Assembly (NCBI RefSeq): GCF_009765865.1
Contig: NZ_LMUQ01000012.1
Location: 1 to 64,000 of the forward strand
DNA from: Acidisoma sp. L85
GTDB taxonomy: Bacteria; Pseudomonadota; Alphaproteobacteria; Acetobacterales; Acetobacteraceae
Reading direction: 5' to 3'
Length of the DNA: 64,000 nucleotides
Shown: positions 1 to 9,776 of the stretch, one piece after another
Numbering within the stretch: position 1 is the stretch's first letter
Layout: each line of letters begins with the position of its first letter
The notes under the pieces: generated by a model
Told to the model about the DNA's origin: nothing
What the model saw: only the letters and a program-made list of their open reading frames with translations
Databases searched by the model: none
Translations under genes and position numbers: made by a program

Positions 1-112
1 CTTCGGTGTCGCCACGCGTCGTCTCCTGCGCTGCCAGGAACTCAGCGAATCATAGCCACGCGAAGGTGTCTAGTTATTTCTCGGCCAGGACACTAGTGCT
101 GAACCACCACCC

Positions 113-240
113 AGATCCGTCATGGCACGCGAAGGCGGGGCGGCCCCCCGCGTGCCATTCACGCCTTTGCTTGCTTGACGAAGCCAAGGCGTGGATGCCC
201 GGCCTTCGCCGAGCATGACGTGGTGGAATGAGCGCGGTCC
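113..240. repeat. Intergenic palindromic repeat, CCTTCGCCGAGCATGAC family (copy A)
   Basis: This non-coding stretch shares long matching blocks with 54208-54331: AGATCCGTCATGGCACGCGA at its left end and GGCCTTCGCCGAGCATGACG followed by TGGTGGAATGAGC at its right end. Internally it can fold: TGGCACGCG pairs with CGCGTGCCA, and CACGCCTTTGCTTG pairs imperfectly with the segment ending CCAAGGCGTG. It resembles the long hairpin at 4618-4704. The remaining bases from 1 to 259 show no gene that I can support. Confidence 0.7.
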
Positions 241-259
241 AAACTGACGACATCCCGCC

Positions 260-1141
260 TCAAAGCTCCAAGACGCGCTCCGGCGCCATCCGTCCAGTCA
301 GCAAATCACGCAGTGCCAGAAGGTTTCCGCGCAGACGGCCTCGGCGATCGACGTATGGCTCGGGCCAGCCGGCGCGCGCGAGATTCTTGGCCATGTTCCG
401 CGCGATATGTTCGAGGGCGCGGCCCAGTGGATAGCCCGCGTGTTTGCCCGCCAGATATAGCGGATTGGCGACCTGCGAATAGCCGAGCTTGACGCCTGAG
501 CCACGCCCGCTCTTGACGCCGAGATGAACGCCCCTCGCCCCCTCGAGCCGCACGATATCGCCGAAGGCGGCTAGGCGCCGCGACAGATCGACATCCTCCT
601 GCCAGCCGTAAAGCGGCAGGCGATCGTCAAGATGGATGTCGTGTTCGCGCATGGGCGCGACGCGGAGCGCCATGTTGCAGCCATAGCCGGAGAAAGCCGG
701 TTTCACCTCGTCGATGTCTTCGTGTGCCGCGGCGACGATGGCGCGGCCTTCGGAGGGCGACAGGCCGGGACCGCCAATCCCGTCCGCCAGCACGCGCCCA
801 GTTGTGACGACAAGGTGGGGATCAGCCATCATGTGACGTTCGACATTCGCGAGATAGGTCGGGTCGGGAATGAAATCGTCGTCGAAGAAGACCAGGATAT
901 CGGCGTCGGCGGCAGCGTCGATGATGGCGTTGCGTTGTGTCGTGAGGCCGGGTTTGCTGGTGAGCAGGCTGACCGCCGGAAAGCTCTCGGCTACGCCCTC
1001 GACATCTGAGGCGTCCGCGCCGCAGACGATGATCGCATCAGCTTTGCGTGTCTGCCGTTCGAGGTCACTCAAGGTTTCGCGAAGAATAGTGGCCCGTCCC
1101 CGCGTGGGCAGACCAACCACAATCCTGCAACGGCTTTCCAT
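260..1141 (-). CDS. Family 2-type glycosyltransferase (tandem paralogue 1)
   Basis: A 293-residue cytoplasmic enzyme predicted to transfer a sugar from a nucleotide-sugar donor; the acceptor is unknown. The sequence opens with the GT2-like strand IVVGLPTRGR (residues 7-16), carries an FFDDDF acidic motif at 85-90 that fits donor-nucleotide and metal binding, and a WQEDVDLSRR segment at about 180-189 that fits the catalytic acidic site. No membrane segment is visible. It is collinear with and the same length as the next minus-strand gene at 1428-2309, and about three quarters of residues look identical, so the pair arose by duplication. An AGGAA Shine-Dalgarno element precedes the ATG. The genes probably serve surface polysaccharide or glycan synthesis, but no other polysaccharide genes are nearby. 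Confidence 0.85.
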   Translation of the reverse strand: MESRCRIVVGLPTRGRATILRETLSDLERQTRKADAIIVCGADASDVEGVAESFPAVSLLTSKPGLTTQRNAIIDAAADADILVFFDDDFIPDPTYLANVERHMMADPHLVVTTGRVLADGIGGPGLSPSEGRAIVAAAHEDIDEVKPAFSGYGCNMALRVAPMREHDIHLDDRLPLYGWQEDVDLSRRLAAFGDIVRLEGARGVHLGVKSGRGSGVKLGYSQVANPLYLAGKHAGYPLGRALEHIARNMAKNLARAGWPEPYVDRRGRLRGNLLALRDLLTGRMAPERVLEL

Positions 1142-1338
1142 TGGCTGGATTCCTGGAGTTCTACGAATTTCCTAGTGTTGCAATGGTGGTCATCAGCCGA
1201 TGACAGACCATAAGTGTTACCGATAAGTATTTCGGCCTGAACGAGTGCCTCGCGCAAGATCTTTGGTGTCATCCCTTTGGGCGCTTGGCCAAGTAGGGGT
1301 GTGGACAGCGCGGGAATCAGGCGGGCGCGGTTGGCATA

Positions 1339-1426
1339 GAACCCACCCCCAACCCCTCCCTTGCGGGGACGGGAGAAGGGACGCGGACTCCCCTCCCTGC
1401 AAGGGAGGGGTTTGGGGTGGGTTCGC
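1339..1426. repeat. Palindromic repeat between the two glycosyltransferases
   Basis: A large inverted repeat: GAACCCACCCCCAACCCCTC at the left is the near-exact reverse complement of GAGGGGTTTGGGGTGGGTTC at the right, with a second, shorter pairing (CCCTCCCTGCAAGGGAGGG) in between. Elements of this CCCCTCCCTTGC type are dispersed REP-like sequences in many high-GC alphaproteobacteria (established knowledge). It sits directly after the stop codon of the upstream glycosyltransferase and may also end its transcript. Confidence 0.75.
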
Positions 1427-1427
1427 G

Positions 1428-2309
1428 CTACAGCTCCAGCACGCGTTCCGGCGTCATGCGGCCTGCCGCGAGGTCGCGCAGGGCCAATAGGTTGCCGCGC
1501 AGGCGGCCGCGGCGATCGACGTAAGGCTCGGGCCAGCCGGCACGCGCCAGGTTCTTGGCCATGTTGCGGGCGATGTGCTCGAGCGCGCGAAACATCGGAT
1601 AGCCGGCGCGCTTGCTCACGAGATAGAGCGGATTGGCGACCTGCGAGTAACCAAGCTTGACGCCGGAGCCTCGGCCGCGCTTGACGCCCAAATGCACGCC
1701 ACGGGCGGCTTCCAGCTTCGCCACATCCCCGAAGACCGCGAGGCGCCGCGAGAGATCGACATCCTCCTGCCAGCTGTAGAGCGGCAAGCGGTCGTCGAAA
1801 CGGATCGCATGTTCGCGCATCGGCGCCATCCGCACCGCCATGTTGCAGCCATAGCCGGAGAAAGTCGGCTTCGTGCCGTCAGTGACTGTTCCCGCCGCCG
1901 CCAGGATCGCGCGGCCCTCGGCCGGAGACAGCCCAGGACCGCCGATGCCATCGGCCAGCACCAAGCCCGTTGCGACCATCAGCCGGGGGTTCGCGGTCAT
2001 GTGGCTCTCGATGGCGGCGAGATAGGCGGAATCCGCCAGGAAGTCATCATCGAAGAAGATCAGGATGTCGGCCTCGGCGGCCGCCTTGATGATGGCGTTA
2101 CGCTGCGTCGAGGCGCCGGGCGCGCTGGTGAGCACCGTCACGGCCGGGAAGGCTTCGGCGATCCCCTCGGAGTCGATGGCTTCCGCACCGCAAATGATGA
2201 TCTCATCCGCCAGCCGCGTCTGGCGGGCGAGTTCGGTCAGCGTCTCACGAAGAATAGGTGCCCGGCCACGGGTGGGAATGCCCACCACGATCCTGCAACG
2301 CGACGCCAT
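1428..2309 (-). CDS. Family 2-type glycosyltransferase (tandem paralogue 2)
   Basis: A 293-residue paralogue of the gene at 260-1141, with the same landmarks: IVVGIPTRGR at the N-terminus, FFDDDF at 85-90 and WQEDVDLSRR near 180. The last 90 residues, from about GVHLGVKRGRGSGVKLGYSQ onward, are almost identical between the copies, while the central region (about 140-150) and the segment after SGVK...PLYL differ more. The two genes point the same way and are separated by 286 bases containing a palindromic repeat. Start ATG has GGGGAA upstream. The function is inferred from the fold signature only; donor and acceptor are not predictable. Confidence 0.85.
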   Translation of the reverse strand: MASRCRIVVGIPTRGRAPILRETLTELARQTRLADEIIICGAEAIDSEGIAEAFPAVTVLTSAPGASTQRNAIIKAAAEADILIFFDDDFLADSAYLAAIESHMTANPRLMVATGLVLADGIGGPGLSPAEGRAILAAAGTVTDGTKPTFSGYGCNMAVRMAPMREHAIRFDDRLPLYSWQEDVDLSRRLAVFGDVAKLEAARGVHLGVKRGRGSGVKLGYSQVANPLYLVSKRAGYPMFRALEHIARNMAKNLARAGWPEPYVDRRGRLRGNLLALRDLAAGRMTPERVLEL

Positions 2310-2485
2310 AGAAAGGTTCCCCGAAAGTTACGACGACACACGCCATTGCCGAACGTTCCGGGAAAGAAAACTCATCCGCCGACGCGCGCAGTAACAGACT
2401 GCCTTATGTCGAGCATAGAGGGGGGCGGACACAAGCTCGCCAATGGCCTGACACCCTCATCCCTTAGTGGTTGCTGGAAAAAGGC

Positions 2486-3274
2486 TTACGCTTCTTGGCC
2501 GCTGAACTGTTCCCAGGCCCAAGGTACCAGCCGGATCAGCCGCTCGGCCCATTCGGCCTGGCCGGTGGGATTGGCGATGAGATCCTGGCGGATTTCGAGT
2601 TCAAGGTAAGGCAGACCACGCCGCTCCGCGTGGACGGGGATCGTGTAGTCGGTGAGGTCGCTGACGAAATACGGCTCGTTGACGCCGACCGTCAGGCCGC
2701 CTTCCGCCTCCAGCAGGTCCTTGAGGATTAGTGACAGTCTGGGCTGGCGGTTGAACAGTACGGCGACGTGCCAGGGCCGCACCTCCTCCTTGTAGACCGG
2801 CGTGAAGCTATGGACCGCCACCAGTGCGGTGGGACGACCAGCGGCGGCGCGGCGATCCAGGGCCGCCACTATGGCGTCGTGATAGGGCGCGAAGATTTCC
2901 CGCCGCCGGGCCTCGCGCTGTTCCGGCAGCAGATCTCGGTTGCCGGGAATCTCGGTGACTTCGCTGATCTCCGGGATGGAGCTGGGCACGGAGGGGTCGC
3001 GGTTGCAGTCGATCACCAGGCGCGAATAGGTCTGGCGGATCAGCGTGGCGTCGAGGCCATCCGCCATGCGCACGGCGACGGCGGAGGCGCCGATGTCGTA
3101 GGCGATGTGCCGCTCGTATTCCGGGGCCGGGACGCCGAGGTCGCCAAGCTTCGACGGGACACGGCGACCGGCATGATCGCAGACCAGGAAGATGTCGGAA
3201 CTTCCCTGCGGGTGGTCAATGGTGAAGGGGGATGGCTCGTCGGGGCCGAGGAGGCTGGAGGGTGCGGCGTTCAT
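2486..3274 (-). CDS. N-formylglutamate amidohydrolase family protein
   Basis: Predicted metal-dependent hydrolase of the FGase family, which releases formate and glutamate from N-formylglutamate at the end of one histidine-degradation route. Motifs visible are LVCDHAGRRVP near the N-terminus, YDIGA, RQTYSRLVIDCNRDP and ALVAVHSFTPVY, all family landmarks. The start is set at ATG 3274 (MNAAPSSLLGPDEP) because homologues begin near that segment; an ATG at 3310 is in frame with a better GGGGCGGG sequence upstream. No other hut genes are adjacent, so a role as a general N-formyl or related amidohydrolase is possible. It is divergent from the aminopeptidase at 3376. Confidence 0.85.
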   Translation of the reverse strand: MNAAPSSLLGPDEPSPFTIDHPQGSSDIFLVCDHAGRRVPSKLGDLGVPAPEYERHIAYDIGASAVAVRMADGLDATLIRQTYSRLVIDCNRDPSVPSSIPEISEVTEIPGNRDLLPEQREARRREIFAPYHDAIVAALDRRAAAGRPTALVAVHSFTPVYKEEVRPWHVAVLFNRQPRLSLILKDLLEAEGGLTVGVNEPYFVSDLTDYTIPVHAERRGLPYLELEIRQDLIANPTGQAEWAERLIRLVPWAWEQFSGQEA

Positions 3275-3375
3275 GGTGGCGAGGATAGTCGGCCAAGACG
3301 CGTCCGTCATCCCGCCCCGGCTTGACCAAGGCCGCATCTTGCTTTGGATGGGCGACGGATAGAGGGGTTCGGAAA

Positions 3376-4605
3376 ATGGATTTCGCGGCGAAGCTCGACC
3401 GGCTTGGCGAGGTGGCGGTGCGCATCGGCCTCGGCCTGCGCGAGGGGCAGGAGCTGGTGATGACGGCGCCGATCGAGGCGCTGCCCTTGGCCCGGCGCAT
3501 CACCGAACACGCCTATCGTGCGGGCGCTTCCCTCGTCACGACACTCTACGGCGACGACGTGGCGACGCTCGCACGGTTCCGCCAGGGCCATGATGGCGGC
3601 TTCGATACCGCCGCGGGCTGGCTCTATGAGGGCATGGCGAAAGCCTTCTCCAACAATGCGGCACGGCTGGCGATCGCGGGCGACGACCCGGCGCTGCTGG
3701 CGGCCGAGGATCCGGAGCGGGTGAGCCGCGCCAATCGCGCGCGCTCGAAGGCCTATCAGCCGGCGCTGCAGCGGATCGTGGATTTCCACATCAACTGGTC
3801 GATCGTGAGTTATGCGACCCCGGCGTGGGCTCGGAATGTGTTCCCCGATCTGAACGAGGCCGAGGCGGTCGAGGCGCTGTGGGAAGCGATCTTCGCGGCC
3901 TCGCGCATCAACGAAGCCGATCCGGTCGAGGCTTGGAAGGCTCACAACGCTCGGCTGCACGATCGCCGCCTTTATCTCAACGAGCGGCGTTTTTCGGCGC
4001 TGCGGTTCCGTGGACCGGGCACCGATCTCACGGTCGGCCTGGCTGACGATCACGAATGGGCGGGCGGGTCGGAATCGGCGCGGAATGGCATCATCTGCAA
4101 CCCGAATATCCCAACCGAGGAGGTCTTCACCACGCCCCATGCGCTGCGGGTGGATGGGCGTGTCAGAAGCACGAAGCCGCTGTCCTACCAGGGCACGCTG
4201 ATCGAGGGCATCGAGGTGCGCTTCGCCGAGGGTCGCATCGTGGAGGCACACGCGACAACGGGCGAATCGGTGCTCAAGCGCGTGCTGGAGACCGATGCGG
4301 GTGCGTCGCATTTGGGCGAAGTGGCGCTGGTGCCGGCCTCCTCGCCGATCGCGAAAAGTGGTGTTCTGTTCTACAACACGCTGTTCGACGAGAACGCGGC
4401 AAGCCACATCGCGCTGGGGCAAGCCTACAACAAGTGCATCCGGAACTATGAGGCGCTGAGCGAGGAGGAACTGGTCGCGCGCGGCGCCAACCGCAGCCTC
4501 ATCCATATCGACTGGATGATTGGTTCGTCGGAGATCGCTGTAGACGGGCTGGCGGCGGATGGCTCGGCGCAGCCGGTGATGCGAGGGGGTGAATGGGTTT
4601 TGTGA
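3376..4605 (+). CDS. M29-family metalloaminopeptidase
   Basis: A 409-residue thermophilic-type aminopeptidase (AmpS/AmpT/PepS family), which removes N-terminal residues from peptides in the cytoplasm using two metal ions. Recognisable features are the N-terminal AVRIGLGLREGQELV block, SIVSYATPAWA in the centre and the C-terminal metal-site region with LYNTLFDENAASHIALG-like spacing (FYNTLFDENAASHIALG) and SLIHIDWMIGS. Length is normal for the family. The ATG at 3376 is preceded by GAGGGG at good spacing; an upstream in-frame ATG at 3322 overlaps a repeat fragment and is rejected. A strong hairpin follows the stop. Confidence 0.88.
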   Translation: MDFAAKLDRLGEVAVRIGLGLREGQELVMTAPIEALPLARRITEHAYRAGASLVTTLYGDDVATLARFRQGHDGGFDTAAGWLYEGMAKAFSNNAARLAIAGDDPALLAAEDPERVSRANRARSKAYQPALQRIVDFHINWSIVSYATPAWARNVFPDLNEAEAVEALWEAIFAASRINEADPVEAWKAHNARLHDRRLYLNERRFSALRFRGPGTDLTVGLADDHEWAGGSESARNGIICNPNIPTEEVFTTPHALRVDGRVRSTKPLSYQGTLIEGIEVRFAEGRIVEAHATTGESVLKRVLETDAGASHLGEVALVPASSPIAKSGVLFYNTLFDENAASHIALGQAYNKCIRNYEALSEEELVARGANRSLIHIDWMIGSSEIAVDGLAADGSAQPVMRGGEWVL

Positions 4606-4617
4606 AGGCACTCCCAC

Positions 4618-4704
4618 GTCATCCTCGGCGAAGGCGGAGGATCTACGCCTTTCCTTGTGGCGGCGCTGCAAAGGCGTGGATGCTCGGCCTTCGCCGAGCA
4701 TGAC
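4618..4704. repeat. Long intergenic hairpin, CCTTCGCCGAGCATGAC family (copy C)
   Basis: Left arm 4618-4652 and right arm 4670-4704 are inverted copies of about 35 bases with only a few mismatches, built from GTCATsCTCGGCGAAGGC on the left and GCCTTCGCCGAGCATGAC on the right, around a 17-base loop. It lies between the convergent aminopeptidase and nrdR genes and could act as a two-way terminator. The right arm matches the repeats at 113-240 and 54208-54331. Confidence 0.8.
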
Positions 4705-4713
4705 AAGGCAGCG

Positions 4714-5184
4714 TCACACCGCCTGCGGATCCACCTTCTCGGTCAGCTCCCCAAGAAAATGCTCGAAATCCTTGGCCTCGCGGAAGTTGCGGTAGACGCT
4801 GGCGAAGCGGACATAGGCGACGTCGTCCACCTCCTTCAGCGTCTCCATCACCAGCTCGCCGATCTGCTTGCTGGGCACGTCGCTATCGCCGCTGCTTTCC
4901 AGTTTCCGCACGATGCTGTTGACGATACGGTCGATGCGCTCCTCCTGCACCGGCCGCTTGCGGAGCGCGATGCGAATGGAGCGGGCGAGCTTGTCGCGGT
5001 CGAAAGGCACACGCCGCGCATCAGATTTCACCACCACGAGTTCGCGTAGCTGCACCCGCTCGATGGTCGTGAAACGCTGGCTGCAGGAGCCGCAGAAGCG
5101 GCGCCGCCGGATCGCCGACCCATCCTCGCTGGGCCGGCTATCCTTTACCTGAGCGTCATCCTGACCGCAGAAGGGGCAGCGCAT
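4714..5184 (-). CDS. nrdR: Transcriptional repressor NrdR
   Basis: A 156-residue ATP/dATP-sensing repressor of ribonucleotide reductase genes. Cysteines C3, C6, C31 and C34 form the N-terminal zinc ribbon (MRCPFCG and [10 protein letters not shown]), followed by the ATP-cone domain over about residues 49-139 ([20 protein letters not shown] onward). Length is standard. It starts 9 bases after the stop of glyA and so is probably co-transcribed with it, an arrangement common in alphaproteobacteria. No ribonucleotide reductase gene lies in the window, so its targets are elsewhere. Confidence 0.97.
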   Translation of the reverse strand: MRCPFCGQDDAQVKDSRPSEDGSAIRRRRFCGSCSQRFTTIERVQLRELVVVKSDARRVPFDRDKLARSIRIALRKRPVQEERIDRIVNSIVRKLESSGDSDVPSKQIGELVMETLKEVDDVAYVRFASVYRNFREAKDFEHFLGELTEKVDPQAV

Positions 5185-5193
5185 GCGGTCTCC

Positions 5194-6498
5194 TCAGTGC
5201 GGGTAGATCGGGAAGCGCGCGCAGAGCGCCTGGACGCGCTTGCCGACCGCTTGCTCCACCAAAGCGTTGCCACCTTCCTCATTGGCGCCGGAGAGGCCGG
5301 TCAATACCTCGTCGATCATCCGGCCGATCTCGCGGAACTCCTCCGCCCCGAAGCCGCGCGTCGTGGCGGCCGGGGTGCCGAGGCGGATGCCTGAGGTGAT
5401 AGCCGGCTTCTCGGGGTCGAAGGGGATGGCGTTCTTGTTGGCGGTCATATGGGCGCGTTCCAGGCTCGCCTCGGCGGCCTTGCCGGTGACGCGCTTGGGG
5501 CGGAGATCGACCAGCATAAGATGCGTGTCGGTGCCGCCGGTGACGATGTCGAAGCCGCGCTCGACCAGGGTCGCGGCCAGAACCTTGGCGTTTTCGGCCA
5601 CGGCTTTCTGGTAGGTGCGGAACTCGGGCCGCAGCGCCTCGCCGAAAGCCACCGCCTTGGCGGCGATGACATGCATGAGCGGACCACCCTGCAGGCCGGG
5701 GAACATCGCCGAGTTGATCTTCTTGCCCAGCTCCGCGTCGTTGCTGAGGATCATGCCGCCGCGCGGGCCGCGCAACGTCTTGTGGGTGGTGGTCGTCACG
5801 ACATGGGCATGCGGCAGCGGGCTGGGGTGAACGCCGGCCGCAACGAGTCCGGCGAAATGCGCCATATCGACCATGAACAGCGCGCCGACCTCATCCGCGA
5901 TCTTGCGGATGCGCGCGAAGTCGATGACGCGGGGATAGGCCGAGCCGCCCGCGATGATGAGCTTCGGCTTGCCGTCCCGCGCTTTCTGCTCCAGCTCCTC
6001 GTAATCGAGCAGCCCGTCATCCTTCCGCACGCCGTATTGCAAGGCGTTGAACCATTTTCCAGAAAGATTGGGCGCGGCGCCGTGGCTGAGATGGCCGCCG
6101 GCGGCGAGGCTCATGCCTAGGAAAGTATCGCCGGGCTTGATGAGCGCCAGCATGACGCCCTGATTCGCCTGCGCGCCCGAATGGGGCTGCACATTGGCGA
6201 ATTCGCAGCCGAAGATCTCCTTGGCGCGGTCGATCGCGAGCTGTTCGGCGATATCGACCGCCGCGCAGCCGCCGTAGTAGCGGCGGCCGGGATAGCCCTC
6301 GGCGTATTTATTGGTCAGCACGCTGCCCTGGGCATCCAGCACGGCGCGGGAGACGATGTTCTCGCTGGCGATCAGCTCGATACCGTCCTGCTGGCGGGCG
6401 AGCTCGCGCCTGAGGGCATTGGCGAGTTCGGGATCGGTTTGCTCGACCGACGCGCTGAAGAAGCGGTCCAGGCTGGCGCGGGGAATCTGCTCATTCAT
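5194..6498 (-). CDS. glyA: Serine hydroxymethyltransferase
   Basis: A 434-residue PLP enzyme interconverting serine plus tetrahydrofolate and glycine plus methylene-tetrahydrofolate in the cytoplasm. Signature segments are [25 protein letters not shown], and the PLP-lysine motif [14 protein letters not shown] with the lysine at about residue 240. Full length. AAAGG lies upstream of the ATG. It leads a glyA-nrdR operon and is divergent from hemB, linking one-carbon and glycine supply with the first common tetrapyrrole step in map position, though co-regulation is not shown. Confidence 0.98.
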   Translation of the reverse strand: MNEQIPRASLDRFFSASVEQTDPELANALRRELARQQDGIELIASENIVSRAVLDAQGSVLTNKYAEGYPGRRYYGGCAAVDIAEQLAIDRAKEIFGCEFANVQPHSGAQANQGVMLALIKPGDTFLGMSLAAGGHLSHGAAPNLSGKWFNALQYGVRKDDGLLDYEELEQKARDGKPKLIIAGGSAYPRVIDFARIRKIADEVGALFMVDMAHFAGLVAAGVHPSPLPHAHVVTTTTHKTLRGPRGGMILSNDAELGKKINSAMFPGLQGGPLMHVIAAKAVAFGEALRPEFRTYQKAVAENAKVLAATLVERGFDIVTGGTDTHLMLVDLRPKRVTGKAAEASLERAHMTANKNAIPFDPEKPAITSGIRLGTPAATTRGFGAEEFREIGRMIDEVLTGLSGANEEGGNALVEQAVGKRVQALCARFPIYPH

Positions 6499-6657
6499 GG
6501 CGCGTTATACCTTTCGGGCGGGGCCAGGCCGTGGACGCGGGGCGACGCGGAAACTCAGGCGGGATCAGCCTCATAACACGGAGGTGCGGCCGCGGTGAAC
6601 AGTCGCGGCGCCAAGGCAGGACTGCCTGTGCCGTTGGATGTAGGAAGCTTTATATGA

Positions 6658-7677
<1,020 letters not shown>

Positions 7678-7689
7678 GCGGCCGGAGGG

Positions 7690-7725
7690 CTTGGCCGTTC
7701 GGTGCTCGCGGAGCATGACGTGGCA
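7690..7725. repeat. Degenerate half copy of the GAGCATGAC repeat
   Basis: The sequence TTGGCCGTTCGGTGCTCGCG followed by GAGCATGACGTGG resembles the right arm of the repeats at 113-240 and 4618-4704, including the GAGCATGACGTGG end. The left arm is missing. It lies downstream of hemB. Confidence 0.45.
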
Positions 7726-7821
7726 CCGTAAGGTGAACGGCAATCCAATGTTGGCGGCCGAGCTAACGTTGCGAAACCAGCCGCCCGCCCCAATTCCGAC
7801 CTCATAAGCCGAGAATCCCGC

Positions 7822-8805
7822 ATGCTCAAAGCCTATGCTTCGCAGGAAGGACGCCCGCTCGCCGATCTTGGGGCGGACGATGCGGCTATCGCCAAGGCTC
7901 AGTGGATCGATCTTTTCGAACCCACCGAGGAAGAGAAGGCCCGGGTCTTGCGCGCGACCGGCTTCACCATAGCCAGCGAGGATGATCTCGACGAGATCGA
8001 AACCTCGAGCCGCCTCTCCTATGACGGCCACGCCATCTACATGAGCATGCCGCTGACGATCGCGGCCAATGGCCCGCATCCGCATTCAAAGCCGGTGGGT
8101 TTCGTTTTGTCGCAGGAGCGGCTCATCACCATCCGCTTCCTCGATAGCCGGGCCTTCCGCGCTTTCCTCGAGGAGCAGCACCGCACGCCGATGGATGATG
8201 CGGGACCGGTCGGCATCTTCCTGACCATTCTCGAAGGGATCGTCGAGAAGCTCGCCGACCTGCTCGAGACGACGCGTGACGAGTTGGATCGCGTGTCCCG
8301 CACCATCTTCATGCATGATCCAGAAAGCGGGAAGCGGCCGGGACGGCAGGATCGGGAATTGCAGCTCACGATCAAGACGATCGGACGCGCAGGCGATCTC
8401 ATGTCCCATGTCCGGGACAGTCTTTTGGGGATCGACCGGATTTTGCCCTTTGTGACGCAGGCGGGCGATACCTGGATCAATAAGACCCACAAGGAGCGGA
8501 TGAAGTCGCTGCGGCGGGATGTGACCTCACTCACCGACTACGACAACAGCCTCAACAACAAGATGCAGTTCCTGCTGGATGCGACGCTCGGTCTTATCAA
8601 CACGGCGCAGAACAATATCATCAAGGTGCTGACCGTGGTGTCGGTGGTTGGTGTGCCGCCGACTTTGGTCGCCAGCATCTACGGTATGAACTTCAAAGAT
8701 ATGCCGGAGCTGAACTGGGCTTTCGGCTATCCCTATGGGCTGACGCTGATCGTGCTCTCCGCCGTGCTGCCGCTGGTCTGGTTCCGGTTCCGCGGCTGGC
8801 TCTGA
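7822..8805 (+). CDS. corA: CorA-family magnesium/divalent cation transporter
   Basis: A 327-residue inner-membrane protein. The long soluble N-terminal part is followed by two C-terminal membrane segments (about 275-295 and 305-325) with the family signature YGMNF in the loop between them, required for cation entry through the pentameric channel. The helical stalk segment DYDNSLNNKMQFLLDATLGL before the first membrane helix is also typical. Length fits CorA and the start ATG is unambiguous. Substrate could be Mg2+, Co2+ or Zn2+ (the ZntB branch also has GMN); Mg2+ is most likely. The GFA protein follows after 16 bases. Confidence 0.9.
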   Translation: MLKAYASQEGRPLADLGADDAAIAKAQWIDLFEPTEEEKARVLRATGFTIASEDDLDEIETSSRLSYDGHAIYMSMPLTIAANGPHPHSKPVGFVLSQERLITIRFLDSRAFRAFLEEQHRTPMDDAGPVGIFLTILEGIVEKLADLLETTRDELDRVSRTIFMHDPESGKRPGRQDRELQLTIKTIGRAGDLMSHVRDSLLGIDRILPFVTQAGDTWINKTHKERMKSLRRDVTSLTDYDNSLNNKMQFLLDATLGLINTAQNNIIKVLTVVSVVGVPPTLVASIYGMNFKDMPELNWAFGYPYGLTLIVLSAVLPLVWFRFRGWL

Positions 8806-8821
8806 CCCGAAAGGACGTTGA

Positions 8822-9313
8822 ATGCAGCTCAAAGGATCTTGCCACTGCGGTGCGGTGTCGTTCTCGCTGGAATCACCGCATCCCTACCCGTATCAGCGCT
8901 GCTATTGCTCGATCTGCCGCAAGACGGATGGCGGCGGCGGCTATGCCATCAATCTCAGCGGTGACAACGAGACGCTCAAGGTCAAAGGCCGCGAGCACAT
9001 CCGGGTCTATCACGCTAAAATCCGTAACCCCGAGGACAAGCGCACCCATACGAGCAATGCGGAGCGGAGCTTCTGCGGCGAATGCGGCTCCGGGCTTTGG
9101 CTGTACGATTCTCGCTGGCCGAAGCTGATCCACCCCTTCGCCGCGGTGATCGACACGCCCTTGCCTGCTGCGCCCGAGACGACGCATCTCATGCTCGAAT
9201 TCAAGCCGGATTGGGTGCAGGTGGAGAAAGGCGCGAAGGATCAGGTCTTCGACCGTTATCCTGAGGAGTCCATCGCGGATTGGCATAAGCGGTTGGGGCT
9301 CATGTCGACCTAA
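8822..9313 (+). CDS. GFA/CENP-V domain protein
   Basis: A 163-residue protein of the glutathione-dependent formaldehyde-activating (GFA) domain family. Zinc-binding cysteines are seen in GSCHCGAV (residues 5-12), RCYCSICRKT (about 27-36) and FCGECGSG (about 84-91). True Gfa enzymes condense formaldehyde with glutathione, but most family members have no known substrate, so the name describes the fold. It follows corA closely and may share its transcript. A distant paralogue is at 16775-17179. Confidence 0.85.
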   Translation: MQLKGSCHCGAVSFSLESPHPYPYQRCYCSICRKTDGGGGYAINLSGDNETLKVKGREHIRVYHAKIRNPEDKRTHTSNAERSFCGECGSGLWLYDSRWPKLIHPFAAVIDTPLPAAPETTHLMLEFKPDWVQVEKGAKDQVFDRYPEESIADWHKRLGLMST

Positions 9314-9352
9314 AAGAACATCCCGGATGACTTTGACGGACCCGACCTGCAA

Positions 9353-9405
9353 GTCATCATGCTCGGCGAACAGCGCCCCGCCAGGGGCCGGGCATCCATG
9401 TGTGG
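9353..9405. repeat. Degenerate half copy of the palindromic repeat
   Basis: The segment GTCATCATGCTCGGCGAA and the following GGGCATCCATGTGTGGAC resemble the left arm of the hairpin at 4618-4652 and its complement, but mismatches and rearrangement prevent a full fold. It marks the left side of the 463-base gene-free stretch between the GFA gene and the AsmA-like gene. Confidence 0.4.
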
Positions 9406-9594
9406 ACGGCCCTCGGGCGCAGGGTTGTGCGCGGAAAATCGCGGGCAGTGCGCGTGCGGACATGTGGTTTGCAGCGATGGCGCGACCTCATGGCCGCAGG
9501 CCCAGAGGGGTTCCGCAAAGGAGCCCCAAGCAAGTCTGCAACGTCGAAGCGAGCCGCTGGGGGCTGCGGGGTAGCTCCTCGTCGGTTCGACCGA

Positions 9595-9696
9595 AGGCCG
9601 ATAGACGTCCCCACGCGCCATCATGGTCCACACAACGTGGGCCATCTTCTTGGCCTGAACGACCGCGGCGGGTCCGCGCGGACGGCGCTCCAGCAA
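9595..9696 (-). pseudogene. Remnant of an IS110-type transposase C-terminus
   Basis: Read on the minus strand, this stretch gives LLERRPRGPAAVVQAKKMAH followed by VVWTMMARGDVYRP. That is the C-terminal pattern of IS110-family transposases (LLxRRPxxxxAVALANKMARxxWAxxxxxxxYRP). No catalytic DEDD or serine segment remains, and the frame upstream is unrelated. The rest of the 9314-9776 gap has no gene I can support. The identification comes from memory of the family and rests on about 34 residues. Confidence 0.55.
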
Positions 9697-9776
9697 TCCC
9701 AGAGGCCGCGAGTTAGTCTCTCGCAAAACCTCGCCTCCTCCCCATCTGCGCTGTTCACGCGCGGAAGGGGAGCGGC

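Noticed and set aside
260-2309. Recent gene conversion between the two glycosyltransferases
   Set aside because: The C-terminal protein parts are near identical, but the DNA differs at many synonymous positions, so selection explains it better.
3307-4701. 464-residue minus-strand open frame over the aminopeptidase gene
   Set aside because: It is the antisense shadow of the M29 gene, Arg/His-rich, with no domain and no ribosome site.
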